Of a DNA stretch of 64,000 bases, positions 32,575 to 43,887 are shown in pieces. The position numbers and the translations under genes were made by a program. Under the pieces are notes generated by a model. It had not been told where the DNA came from. It ran no database searches and saw only the letters and a program-made list of their open reading frames with translations. The stretch's first letter is position 1. Every line of letters begins with the position of its first letter. This stretch comes from Silene conica (Eukaryota; Streptophyta; Magnoliopsida; Caryophyllales; Caryophyllaceae), in the NCBI GenBank assembly GCA_029255685.2, contig CM055316.2, positions 73,299,237 to 73,363,236 on the forward strand, given 5' to 3'.

Positions 32575-34319
32575 TGAAGTTTAGCTTAAGTCGTAGCTAG
32601 AAGTTTAGCTTAAGTACATACGTATGTAGCTAGAATTTGTGGATCGGAAAGTATGTTGATATATATGAATGATGTAGTATTTGGAGATTTTTCTCTATAT
32701 ATGGCTAATTTTTGACCTGAATATAGTTGTTGGAGCAATGTTATTGTACGCTATTAGCGATGTAGCTTATTTGCAGGAAAAATTATATATAATAGGCCGG
32801 AAGAATTATAAATTAATTTATTAAAAAAAAATAGCAGGTGCAAAGAGAACGGTTGTGTTCTCAAGCGTGCTCTATTAATTCAAAAATATGGCGCGAAGTT
32901 TGAACATGTTGAACAAAAGAGAACGGTTCATCTAGGAACCGTGCTGGAAAGTGGGTTAGATGTCAAGCAAAGAGCACGGTTAGTGTACATATAGGACGGA
33001 GCAAAGAGAACGGTTCCTTTTGGAACCGTGCTGGAAAGGGGGAAAAGAGAACGGTTCACCTAGGAACCGTGCTGGAAAGTGGGCTAGATGTCAAGCAAAG
33101 AGCACGGTTAGTGTACACATAGGACGGAGCAAAGAGACCGGTTCCTGTTGGAACCGTGCTGGAAAGTGGGCAAAGAGACCGGGTCCTTTTTGAACCGTGC
33201 TGATAAGTGGACAACAAAGAAGACGGTTGAACCGTTCTCTTAGGTAAAGAGGACGGCCATGGGGAGCACGGTTCCGCCACTCATACGAGAACGGTTTTTA
33301 ACCGTCTTCGTATCGATATTTTGTAGTAGTGATTGCTTGATCTTGGTCAGTAAATATCGAAACAGGCCGCAAATCGTCACCCATAGCTTCGTTGAAGGCG
33401 TTGAATAACCACTCAAACGATTCTTCGGTCTCATCAGATAGGAAAGCACAACCAAACATGACGTTGGACCAATGATTATTGACGCCAACAAACGCACCGC
33501 AAATCAAGTTGTACCTATTAGTCCGGTACGTAGTGTCGAAGATGACAACATCATGGTACAGCCGGTAGTCCTCCCGCATCATGGCGTCACACCAGAACAG
33601 GTGACATAGTCGGTCATCTTCACCGAACTGCACCCGGAAGAAGAACCCAGGGTCCTCGGCCTGCCGTGCTACCAACATGTTGATTAGCGTTGCTGCATCA
33701 CCCCCCTCTATAGTTTTCGCTTTCAACCTATGCACGTAATTGATGTGATCCCGCTTCGTGTGCCCCACAAATGCCTCCCCCCCCCCCTACAGCAGCCGCG
33801 ACCCTGTACTGAACGGTAGGGGCAATAAAGGCTTCTGTCATTGCCCTTATAGCATCCCCCTCCGCATCAGTAATGCGCCTCTCCGACCTATGGTGCTCCT
33901 GCCACTGAATGGGGGTGAATTCATGGTTGTGTTCAAGTATGTGCGACAGTACCTCCCACTTCCCCTCATCGTTGACTTGTGACCGCACACCAGCTTTGCA
34001 TTTGCATCGACTAACCGCTGCATTCCTCTTCTGCTTATTGGCCACATCCGGCAGCCCGTCCTCACCTGCCCGACTGCCATTACTATGCGTCCCTTCAGCG
34101 GAGCACACAAAGTACCTCTCCACAAACGGTGTGTCGGGGCCATTCGCCCTACGAGAGGTCCCTTTCCTAACGCTGAAACCCCACGCCTGTGAGTGCTTGA
34201 CGTACATCTCATACACATCTTCCCACGTTGCAACTTCCTTACCAACTAGCGATATTGAAAAATCTGCAAACACAAGCACCACAGTAATTTAGAATAAATT
34301 GTTTGTTTTTTAGTATAAC

Positions 34320-34900
34320 TTACGCACATAGATGCACCCCCAGCGGGTAACTAATGCACCCTAAAAAGGGTACATAACCCCTAAATTACCGAACATCTTA
34401 GAATAATGTACTGATTAGGCAATCTTGCCAGGGACACATATCCCCGAAACCAACCGACATTTTACGGGCTCACACAAAATGATCAGACATGCATGCATGC
34501 CCACATGGTAACTAAAGTACCCTTCCAGGTGCACATAAACAGTGACACTAACAACATTTTATCTGAATAAACTCTTACCATACTTTGCAAGGGGCACATA
34601 AAAACCCAAAAGTAGCAACATTTATCTGACATTTAAACTTCATAATAATATAACTAAAACATTTATTGTGCACAGACTTTGCCAGGGTCACATTAACCCC
34701 TATAGTAGCAACATTTACCTGACACAGATTAACACAGATACATGCATCCCCAGATGGTAACTAAAGTAGTCTTATATGTGCACATAAACCCTACCCCTAA
34801 CAACATTTAATCTGACCATGGTATTTGTCGATACTTTACCAGGGCACATAAAACCCCAAAGTAGCAACATAAACCTGACATGAACATTTCGTAAGGAACA
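34320..34900 (-). repeat. Degenerate repeats in intron 1 of the MULE transposase
   Basis: The boxes GGTAACTAAAGTA, GCACATAAA and AGTAGCAACATTTA recur three to four times each in the same order at irregular spacing. It looks like an old tandem array. It lies in the intron between 35054 and 34264. Confidence 0.6.
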
Positions 34901-35589
34901 CGCCTTTACCTTACCATGCAAAACCCATCAAACCAGTCCACACCCACAACCCACATACCAATAGGAAAAGCTTCATATGGTAAATAAAACACTAAATAAT
35001 GATTATCACAAAAATTAAACTACCAATATGAAACACAAAGAGTGCCGTCAATACCTTCCATACTACAATTTGGTTCCGAAATCTCTTGAGTTGTATTATC
35101 TATATCGTTCGTAATCAACCCGTCTTCAACCGCGTCCGTCATCTCCGCATTCCTTGTATCATCTCCCTCCCTCGTATCATTAGTAACCACACCGACATCA
35201 TCCCCGTCCATCATTCGTCGGATTTTTGTTTTCTTATATTATTTACGTAAAACTTGTGTCTTTTTTTCACTTGGTTGAATGAAAAATTTAGAGAGAAAGA
35301 TGATGTGATGGTGTGTTTATGAAGATATGAAAGGAGGAGGATGAAATGAAGCAAAAAAAATGAAAAATTTGAATGGGTGTTGGCGGTGGAACACAAATTC
35401 TGATTTGTGTGTTGTATGTATAAGTGTATAATTTGATTAGTTATTATTAATAGTATTATTTAATGCTAATTATTAGTAATAAATAATAGACAATAGTACA
35501 ACAAGTACAACATGGCAGGTACTTTGACGGCAGCCATCACCTCCCTCATCAATGCTGACCCAAACCCATTTATGTGCAATATGGGGCGG

Positions 35590-35644
35590 ATTTGGCCCGT
35601 CGCAAGCTTGTGACGGGTTGGTCCGTCTTATATAAGAATTTGTG
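35590..35644 (-). repeat. Right terminal inverted repeat of the MULE
   Basis: Reverse complement of 9423-9477 over 55 bp without gaps, followed at once by the target duplication TTATGAAAT (35645-35653). Confidence 0.85.
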
Positions 35645-35743
35645 TTATGAAATATGCTCTCTAAGTACAGCTTGTAATGTGATGTGATTGTCTGACTGTT
35701 CCATGACATTTTTTTTAGCAAGTCTTGCTTGCGACGGGTTATC

Positions 35744-35901
35744 ATTTGTAACGGATATTTTGTGAGATAAAATGAATATAAAATGAGTTAGTGGAGAAAA
35801 GAAGACCACATAAATAGTGTCGAAAAGAGAGAAAAAGTGGGTATCTTGTGAGAGTAAATGGTATCCGTCACAAGCTTGTGACGGATATTGCCGTCACAAA
35901 T
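35744..35901. mobile_element. Probable short Mutator-type MITE
   Basis: The ends read ATTTGTAACGGATAT and, inverted, ATTTGTGACGGCAATAT. The 158-bp interior is A-rich and non-coding. A second inverted pair TCCGTCACAAGCTTGTGACGGA lies at the right end. No target duplication could be fixed. Confidence 0.4.
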
Positions 35902-35927
35902 CAGAATTTGAGTTTTTCTAGGATAAG

Positions 35928-35935
35928 GGATATAC
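35928..35935. promoter_or_regulatory. P1BS-like site (GGATATAC), displaced PHT1 promoter candidate
   Basis: GGATATAC fits the PHR1-binding consensus GNATATNC found in phosphate-starvation promoters. If the MULE is removed, it would lie about 300 bp upstream of the PHT1 TATA box. By chance such a site is expected about once in 4 kb, so this is suggestive only. Confidence 0.3.
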
Positions 35936-35984
35936 GGAATCTTCATTTAATTAAATGAAATGTTAAGTTCAATGTATGAGAATT

Positions 35985-36133
35985 TGAGTCTTCTTAAGAC
36001 GGGTATTATGCGTTTTAATTTTAATAAGGGCCAAATATTACCAAGTGGGATAATAAAGATAAACAATTTGTCATTTTCTAGGTAATAATTGAAATGATTT
36101 AATATGTGTTTGACCCGTCTTATGCTTAAGATG
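35985..36133. mobile_element. Probable MITE with TAAGACGGGT ends
   Basis: The left end has CTTAAGACGGGTATTAT. The right end, inverted, has CTTAAGCATAAGACGGGTCAA. The interior is about 110 bp of AT-rich DNA. The box TAAGACGG is shared with the terminal repeat of the large MULE, so it may be a deletion derivative of a related MULE. Confidence 0.4.
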
Positions 36134-36369
36134 GATAATAACGGTTTGAAATGGAAGCCAAATTTATGGGATGCATGTATGACATAATTTAATAGGCCGT
36201 ATAATGTTCCTATTGTTCCTTCAAGGGGTATGTTGCATGTAGGGTTGGTAATGGGTAGGGTTTGGGTAGGGTTTGGCAACATTTAGACTTGACCTTGAGT
36301 CACATACCTTATATCCATACCCGACCCATATTCAAAAGAGTCTGAAATTGATAGACCTACTAGTTTTAA

Positions 36370-36390
36370 ACCCGTGCAAATTGCACGGGT
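36370..36390. repeat. Isolated GC-rich palindrome
   Basis: A near-perfect 21-base palindrome made of ACCCGTGCAA and TTGCACGGGT around one central A, preceded by CTAGTTTTAA. Such boxes occur near termini of some plant transposons, including Helitrons, but no matching other end was found here. Confidence 0.5.
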
Positions 36391-37535
36391 ATGTTTTTTA
36401 AAAGAAGTTGTTATAAAAAATTGCAAATATAGTTTAAATTTTAAAGTAAAGTAATTAAATCACTCTATTTTTTAACGTCAACTAACTAATGTAATACTTG
36501 AGTTATAAAGAAATTTTTTGATATGAATTAAAAATTTCACGCGCAATTAGTATAAATAATACATTAGTGTCAATTGGCCGGATAATTAATATAGTAAGAT
36601 ACGTCTTTTTTAGTCTTGTTAACTAAGTTTGAGTTTCTACTTGGCCTTGTTACTCAGGCGGCCTCAAAAAAAGTTGGCTTATATAGATAAAATTAAATTA
36701 TTCAGACAAAAATTATCACAAAATTAGTGATATTACAAATTGTTAACCCGTTTTTCATTAATTACACGCGTGTAGTAGCCGTGTACAGGGTAAAAGAAAT
36801 TTTTGACCGTACATATCCTAAAATGTAAATTCCGAGCCTATTTCATTTAGTACAAATTGTTATTTAGTGGATGGAACAAATAACAATTGACTCATGCAAG
36901 TTTCAACCAGTTTATTATATATTGTAACCATTTTTATTAATACCTCATTGTATCCTATTTGTACTCGTTTTATTCACTTTTTATACCTTTTTTTTATCAA
37001 TTTGTAACCGGTCTCTCAATAAGTTTATTGAGAGATCGACTTTTAGAACACCTACTCTAAGTTAATAATAGGTACATAGCACAATACAATCACACGAATA
37101 TGATTTTTGTTAGGATTGTGTTAAATTGACCCGGTGCCTAATTTTTGGCTTTCAATTTAAAAATCCGGAAAAAATAACCTTCTAATTTGGGGCAGAAAGA
37201 ATTATATAAGGGATGTACTATATCATATATATTCAATATATAATTGAAATTTTATGTATTTTTATGAGTTTTATAAAGATTAGAAGTTATATTTTCTTTT
37301 TTGTTTTGCGTAAAGTTTTGTTACTCCTCTATTCATATCTTTTGTTCACAATTTATATCTTTTATTATGAGAGTATTCTTAAAAGTGGAACAAATTAGTG
37401 AGATGTAAGACGTATGACAAATGAGATATCTGAATATACTAATTCGTTAAAATCGTTTTAATTTAAAATAGTTATTTATGAAAATAAAGTTTGGACAGAA
37501 AATGTTATAAAGTATATTAAGTTAAGACGTTTTTA
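36391..37535. other. AT-rich intergenic sequence
   Basis: No gene or clear element. The inverted repeat TCTCTCAATAAGTTTATTGAGAGA-type (37012-37035) is the only clear structure. Confidence 0.5.
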
Positions 37536-38914
37536 TGTTGACCAATTGATTAGTCTAGTTTAGTAGGGCTTATTAAATGTGATTTTGATGGTTATTTGAT
37601 AGGTTGAGAAGCATTTTATGGGATTTTAATTCACATGTCTTTGATATTGGGTTGATGATGGATTTGCATGTTTTTATGGGACTATTGGATTGATTTGTTA
37701 ATTTGATGGAGTAGGCTTCTTTGGAGGTTGTTGTTGGGCTAAAGATGTCTCATGCAATATGATTTTTGAAGCAAGTCAAGATTCAATTATTACGGTCCAA
37801 GCAAGTGAACATCAAAATGAACATTGGATTCCATGGATTTCATGCATTGAACTCACATTTTATGACACAAACTTTGGATTCCAATACTATTTTATGACAC
37901 AACATGGGACTTAATGCAATTTCAACAACTCCTTAATTCTCATTTATTTTGGTAATAATACCTATAATTTAAGAGACATTAAGGATTTGTCATTTGAAGA
38001 CCTATATAAGAAGATGTTGACACTTTTAGGGTGTGCTTCCACATACTCTACATACTTTCTCTACCATTTTTAATCATTAAAATACACAAATAATTTCCAA
38101 TTTCTAGTTTGTTTTAGTTAGTCATTTTGTATGGAGGGCTAAGTTCTAAATTCTTGGAACAAAAGATTGAAACCTTCAAGCTATTTTGATTGTAAGACTC
38201 TAATCTTTATTTTGTCATTTGAATATCAAGTATTGCTTAGTTTTAATATTTGATTGTTAATTTTACTTCTAGTTTGATCACCTAGTTGTTTTAATTAAAA
38301 ATCAATTGCTAATTTGGGTAATCGAATCGGATTGTTCATTCACCTAAATATTTTGTAGCAACTATATTTCATCAATTCGTATGCCGTTTCATCGTTGTAG
38401 ATTTATAGAAAGATAATACTCGTATGGATCAAATCGTATCCCGCTTGTGAGTGCGTTCATTCATCTTTGTTAATTCTCATTGTTTTACTCTACGTTGTGA
38501 TTAAACTTAGACGCTTGGATTAGGTTGTCATATTCGTAAGGGCTTTTTACGTACGCTTTCGTAGTGATTAGCTATACTTAAGTGATAATAGAAATTTATG
38601 ATTTCAATAACAAAGTATTCAAAAACAAAGTAAATCAATAGAGTCAATGATCAATCTTTAGTTTGTTGGTGGAAATCGTTTGTTCCGAGATTCCTTTTAT
38701 TATTATTTACATCATTTTTATATTTATTGCATTTTACTTTCGTTTTAGTAGATTAGATCAATCAACACATCAAAACCCCCCATTTGGTTACTTAACTTTA
38801 GCACATATTTAATTGACAAAAAGACCTTCCTTGTGGGATCGACCCCTACTTACACTTGATACTAGTTTGAGTTTGTAGTGGATAAAATTGTTAATTTGGA
38901 GACTCACGACAAGT
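37536..38914 (+). repeat. Probable degraded solo LTR (Tat/Athila or Ogre-like)
   Basis: The segment has the layout of a plant Gypsy LTR: a TATA-like box CCTATATAAG near 38010, a long T-rich leader, and the characteristic end CTTGTGGGATCGACCCC followed by AAAATTGTTAATTTGG and CTCACGACA. No TGGCGCC primer binding site follows, so it is either solo or truncated. The left edge is a guess. Confidence 0.45.
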
Positions 38915-40103
38915 CGAGCCACCAATTTTAATAAGTCCCATGAAATTCATTAGAAAACGGCCCACATATACATGTGAAATACCCATTATATTTTCCTATC
39001 AATGAACGTTTACATAAAATGTAAATGAAAGTAAACCTAGCCACTACTACATCAACTACAATCAGTTGTTTCAAGCCTCTAACTCAGTAAATCACTCAAT
39101 TTAGCCGCTCCTCTACCCCTTCTTGTCTCTTTAAATCTTTCTCCATCTCCCTAATTTTGATTAATTAATTTCATCAATCTTTGAGTTAAACTTTACCAAA
39201 AAAAACCAATTCTTGATTATTAATTTCACCTGTCTTTTGCGCAAAACTACTTCTAATCATGTGATAATTCAAATCTAGTACTCTTATGCATGTCATATTA
39301 GATCGACTAACTACTTCTTATTTACTTGTGTACTAATAATTTAGTTCGGATGATGTCAAATGTATTTTTTAGTGTGATTAACGATCGAGGTGGATAATTT
39401 GTATGCTTTTCTTTTATAAAATAAATCATTTTTTGTTTATATGGTCGTTTTATAAATTTTCTTTTTGAGCGAAAGCTAGTTAAATTTTAATTATGATTTT
39501 TGGGTGTAAATAACAACTTGCTTGATTATTAGTTATATTGGTTAATATTAGCTATATTTATTTTCAAAAGTTAATTACTACTAATAGTAATTTTATTATT
39601 ATTTATAGTTTATCAATGTTTTACCTTAAAAAAATATACGTAACTCGTGCAAATTTTGTTAAATCCCAATTTATGAACGTCTGGTACAATTCCAATTTAT
39701 GAATGTTTTAACTTTTTCTATTCGTTTAGATCTAAATCTAAAATACTCTACATTCGTTTCAAAATGAAAATATTTAGCAGTAAAATTTTTCACTGTTCAA
39801 TTCGCTATTTTTTTATTTTTATTTATATGCAATTATCTTTTTAAATAAAGATTTTTATTAATTCATCAATGAAATTCGTTATAAAATAGAACAATTATAT
39901 TAGAGGAATACTATTTACTTCTGTTGTTTACCTTCTCCTCTCACAAACGATTAAAAGAGAAGGTAGATAACAACCCCAACCATGTTAGAAACAAAATATA
40001 GGACTGCTGTAGCATGCTAGATATACAATGAAATGTTTTTTGAAAATTATATAATCGAGTTATATTAATTTGTCGATTATAAAAACTTGTAAGTACTATA
40101 TTT
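38915..40103. other. AT-rich intergenic sequence
   Basis: No coding signal, RNA gene or clear mobile-element end was recognised. Confidence 0.5.
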
Positions 40104-40416
40104 ACTCCCTCCTATTCTCTGTTTTCTTCCCTATTTCCTTAAACGGATTATTCAGGTTTTCTTCCCCTTTCCTATTTTGGTAACTTTTAATTATATTTTA
40201 TTCAATCCTCTTTCCTATCACCCAACCCCACCCAACTTTTTTACCCCTATTTTATTCATTTCATCAATGTTTGGGGCCCACAATTCATTATTTAACTTCT
40301 GTATTATCCTTCTCTCCTATTTTAAACCCCACTCAACTTTTTCTTCATTAGAAAAATATTTTTCCTTGAGTATCGTTCCCCCTCCAAATGGGAAGAAAAC
40401 ACAGAATAGAAGGGAG
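40104..40416. mobile_element. Stowaway-like MITE
   Basis: A 313-bp element whose ends, CTCCCTCCTATTCTCTGTTT on the left and its imperfect inverse on the right (TAGAAGGGAG), are flanked by TA on both sides. TA target duplications and CTCCCTCC termini define the Stowaway group of Tc1/Mariner MITEs. The open frame over it (40177-40431) is not a gene. Confidence 0.8.
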
Positions 40417-41676
40417 TATAATAAATCTTAAAATTTATTGGAATAATTAGGAATTGTAAATTTCTATAAAGTTTAGTATCATAGTTTCTCACATACTCGA
40501 TGTAACACCCCCATTTATTTAAGAGCCTTTAGCAAGACATTCTCAAATAAATAGAGCTGTTACCATCTCGGAATGTCCGAGGTAGTGAATAACAAAGTAA
40601 AACAATACAAAGTACTTTATATAAAACAGATAAAATTTAACTTTGATTATTACAGTTACTACACAGCGGAAAAGAAGATATAAATGATGACTTCTCTAAA
40701 TGTGATATAAATCTAAGTCGGTCCAAAGGCTGCATCCCACATTCCTGCCCCAGTTCCTAGCTCATCTGTCTCTGACCTGTAGAATCTACTCCCCATTCTG
40801 GATCATTGTAGGTGTACACGAATACACTGTCAACCTCGCGGTTGAGTAGGATAACACAATAATAAATAATGCAACAATAATGATATGCAAATGCCATGAT
40901 ATGCTCGAGCTCAAACTCATTCTCAATCTCAAAATCATACCCGTGCACCAAGCCATACCGAACCTCCCGGCAGACTATAATCGGTCGTCACCGAACACCA
41001 GCTCAATAGCTGATAAGACACCAGGCCTGGTCAGCAGAACCACCCTGGGCTTTATATCAGAACAATATCTGACCATAATTTTCTCAGTAACCAATGCATA
41101 TGCTATGCTCATGAATGCAACGATATAATTACTCAATTATGTTATCCAATAATGAAATGCTCATGCCCTTACCAATAATCCACAAAAATTCAACCAATTA
41201 TCATTCTCATATCAATCATACTCAGCATCCATAACACACAATACCACATCTATTCGTAACACATCATAGAGTATAAGGTCAGTGTATCCTACCTGAGTAG
41301 CAATTCGGAAACAAGCAAACACCGTCTAGAAATACTCCTCCTCGAAATCAGTTCCTATAAATATTACTTCATATCAATTTCTATCCACACCATCAACATT
41401 ACTAAATTAATTACTTATACATAACAAATATCGTTAACCAAATACAAACTCACTAAAAATAGTATTTACTAAATATAGCACACAATCACTATTCAATTAT
41501 TACTAACTCAATAACATATACGGCTCTTTTAAATATATTACTCATATTCTCAATAATAATAATATAAATATAAACATTAACAATATACCTCAAAAACTAA
41601 ACCAAAATATACCACCATACAATTATTAAAATCTAACAATACTAACACCGTCAATAATTACTAATAACCTCTTGAA

Positions 41677-41735
41677 TGAATATTGGCATGAGCAAGTGTA
41701 ACCCAATCAAGAGGTCATGTGTTCAAGTCTCACTA
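41677..41735 (+). repeat. SINE-like or tRNA-like remnant
   Basis: The order TGGCATGAGCAAG, then AGAGGTCATGTGTTCAAGTC, resembles the A and B boxes of a tRNA-derived promoter as found in plant SINEs. No tRNA fold or A tail is evident, so it is only a remnant. Confidence 0.35.
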
Positions 41736-43605
41736 ATAACAATATTAACAATAAACAACATCATTAACACAACTACAACAATTACCATGAAATTCTAGTA
41801 ATAAAAATAACAATAATAAACTAAATTATTAGCAACGCAATAGTAATATAAATAATAATCATATTATAAATTAACGCTAGTAACCGTCACAGTTGCTAGT
41901 AATACCATCATTAACTATATCAAAACACTACTACTATGTCAATTTTAGCAATAATACCAATACAACAATAATTATCAATAACAATAAACATATACTAATA
42001 ATATAATAATAATACTAATCATAATAGTAATGATAATAATAATAATAATAATAGTAATAATAGGAGCAACAACTACGAAAACACAGGCCAAAGGCCTCAA
42101 ACCCCTCGACAATTCCCGAAAACGCAACAACACCCAGCCCTTGACAACCCCCTAAACACAGCCCTCTTCGACACCTTCACTTTGCCCGAATCACCACCAC
42201 GACACGTTGGTTGCCACCACCGCACTATGGCGCACCCACCGACACTCATCACCGACCCTGACTCAAGTATACGAGCCTTCGATTGCCCCTGAACACAACC
42301 GTGGCAGCAACAACAACTCGAATACGTAAAAAAAACAGATTTGTTGCAGCCCCTTCCCGACACCACCACCACCAGCCCGGTCCCCGACAACTACCACCAC
42401 TAGACCCATCCTCTACTACGTACTACCAACTAAAAATTACACGCATCGAACACACTAGTAGAAAAACATCCATTTGCTGCTCCTTATTTGAGGCGTTTTT
42501 TACCAATAGCAGCAAATAAGTAAATCAAAATTTCTATTTTCTAAAATAGATAATTACATTTGAGGCGTTTTTTAGGACCCATGCCGCAAATATAGTTATT
42601 GAGGCGTTTTTTTATTAAACGCCGCAAATAGTGAAATAACCTATAACTCTCCTCCCTCAAATAGTCAAAATAGATCTCTCCCACAAATAAACACAGCGTC
42701 CCTCTTTCCCCTTCCTTCTACCTCGCGGATTCCAACATTCCACCACTCACGTCGCTGCACCTCAATTACCTCCGTACGTCGCCATTACCACTACGACTTC
42801 ATGTCGGTTGCACCTTCTTCCAATATCTTCTGCCTCCTAATAGGTAATCATTCTTTTAAACTTTTTCATTTTCATTAATTAGGGTTGATGGTTAATTCGA
42901 TTTATTCGAAATTAGTTGCATTCTTCTGTTATTTGATAATAAATATAGCATAATATTTGGTGTGTTTGAAATAATAGGCATAAATGGATTGGATTTTATA
43001 ATTAGGGTTAACCGATTTAGGGTTTTAGATTCAAATTCTATTTACTTGTAATAATATGATAGTTTAATATGCATAATTGTTGGTTTTTTTTGCAATAATC
43101 TGCAGATTATTGATTTTTTTTAGTTGAACAAGGTTACTTGATTTTATCTTTATGTATATGAGTTAGGAAACTTTTGTTGTGTTATATCATATATGTCCGT
43201 CTTCTTCTTGTTTCAAGTTATTTACTGGTTCTTTGTGAGACCTAAGTACAATTCTTTGAATCTCATTGTTCTTGTTCATGTGAGTAATATGTCCATGGAT
43301 TATGTGTGTCGATCGATTGCAGAAGTTCAGGTACTGTATGCTCTATTGTTATTTTCAGTTTGAAACTTTTTGGTGGAGTTTATGTGTTATGTGGTAGCTG
43401 ATTGCCTGTTATGTGTGTTTTTCAGAGACTAGGATCGAGGAAATGCGATGCTTGTTAATGCAGAGCATGCATTTGATTCTGCTTCTTCAAAAGCATTGGG
43501 TGTGGATGTCGAAAATTTGATATACTGACAATATTTAACCATTCAATCAGTCTAGTGTAGCATAGTTTGGTATACTGACAATCCTTATTCAAATGTTGAT
43601 GATTC

Positions 43606-43887
43606 TCAGGCAAAGTAGCACACAGATAACAATGTCTGACTTGTTATTCCCGTTCTATTGAATCCGTAAAGAGTTAACAGTTTCTCATGCTTTATCAACC
43701 AAGCATTAAAACAATGCTTTGGTATGTTATATCTATCCCACACGACCTTTGTCCAAGGTACCTTCACATCCTCATTCTGAGCAAGCCATTCATACCCTCT
43801 TTCAATGGTGTAATCATTATCTGCTCCCAGCCATTTGTCACTAATATACTCCTCCTTCAACTTCTCCTTAACCTGATAGATTTTCAC
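43606..43887 (-). pseudogene. zf-RVT fragment of a LINE-type reverse transcriptase
   Basis: The 94-codon frame contains YTIERGYEWL, then VPWTKVVWDRYNIPKHCFNA and WLIKHEKLLT. This matches the zinc-binding reverse-transcriptase domain (zf-RVT) found after the RT of plant non-LTR elements and their derivatives. Only this domain is present. Confidence 0.7.

Larger units (their letters stand above)
21093..33331 (+). mobile_element. CACTA-1, full-length and probably autonomous CACTA element
   Basis: The ends CACTACTACAAA and TTTGTAGTAGTG are flanked by the 3-bp target duplication ATT (21090-21092 and 33332-33334). Subterminal regions are packed with boxes such as AGAGCACGGTT and AGAGAACGGTT in both orientations. 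Two genes are present on the plus strand, a TNP2-type transposase and a second multi-exon protein. Both read through without lesions. A host MACPF exon lies between them. Total length 12,239 bp. It is inserted in the second exon of the MULE transposase. Confidence 0.95.
19735..35214 (-). pseudogene. FAR1-type MULE transposase, disrupted
   Basis: A DNA transposase of the FAR1/FHY3-related MULE group. Exon 1 is 35214-35055 (acidic leader). Exon 2 runs from 34263 and is split by CACTA-1 at 33332, resuming at 21092 and ending at 21071. The intron 21070-20896 ends TTTGCAG, and exon 3 is 20895-19735. Visible parts in order: the FAR1 zinc-binding N-domain (RCKCKAGV, HNHEF), the MULE DDE domain (first Asp in VVIFDTTYRTN, second in FTDQDQA, Glu in RSESTNHAM), a SWIM-type finger (CTCRKYQVVGVICSH) and a basic tail. 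Two lesions are present: the 12.2-kb CACTA-1 insertion just after DQDQA, and a one-base frame change at an 11-C run (33777-33787). Splice phases across all joins agree once the insertion is ignored. The source gene of this MULE, now dead. Confidence 0.88.
9423..35644. mobile_element. Mutator-like element (MULE) with FAR1-type transposase and a second gene
   Basis: Both ends are flanked by the perfect 9-bp direct repeat TTATGAAAT (9414-9422 and 35645-35653), the size used by Mutator-like transposases. The ends are inverted repeats of 55 bp, matching best over TAAGACGGAC and CAAGCTTGCGACGGG. The element spans 26,222 bp; removing two nested CACTA elements and their target duplications leaves about 9.9 kb. 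It holds two convergent genes, as in maize MuDR: an unknown protein on the plus strand from the left end and a FAR1-type transposase on the minus strand from the right end, separated by 18450-19734. It landed in the promoter of the PHT1 gene. Because its transposase is broken, this copy can now move only if helped in trans. Confidence 0.9.

Noticed and set aside
41677..41735. A tRNA gene.
   Set aside because: Box-like sequences are present but no cloverleaf, anticodon arm or CCA-adjacent acceptor stem could be formed by eye; recorded only as a SINE-like remnant.
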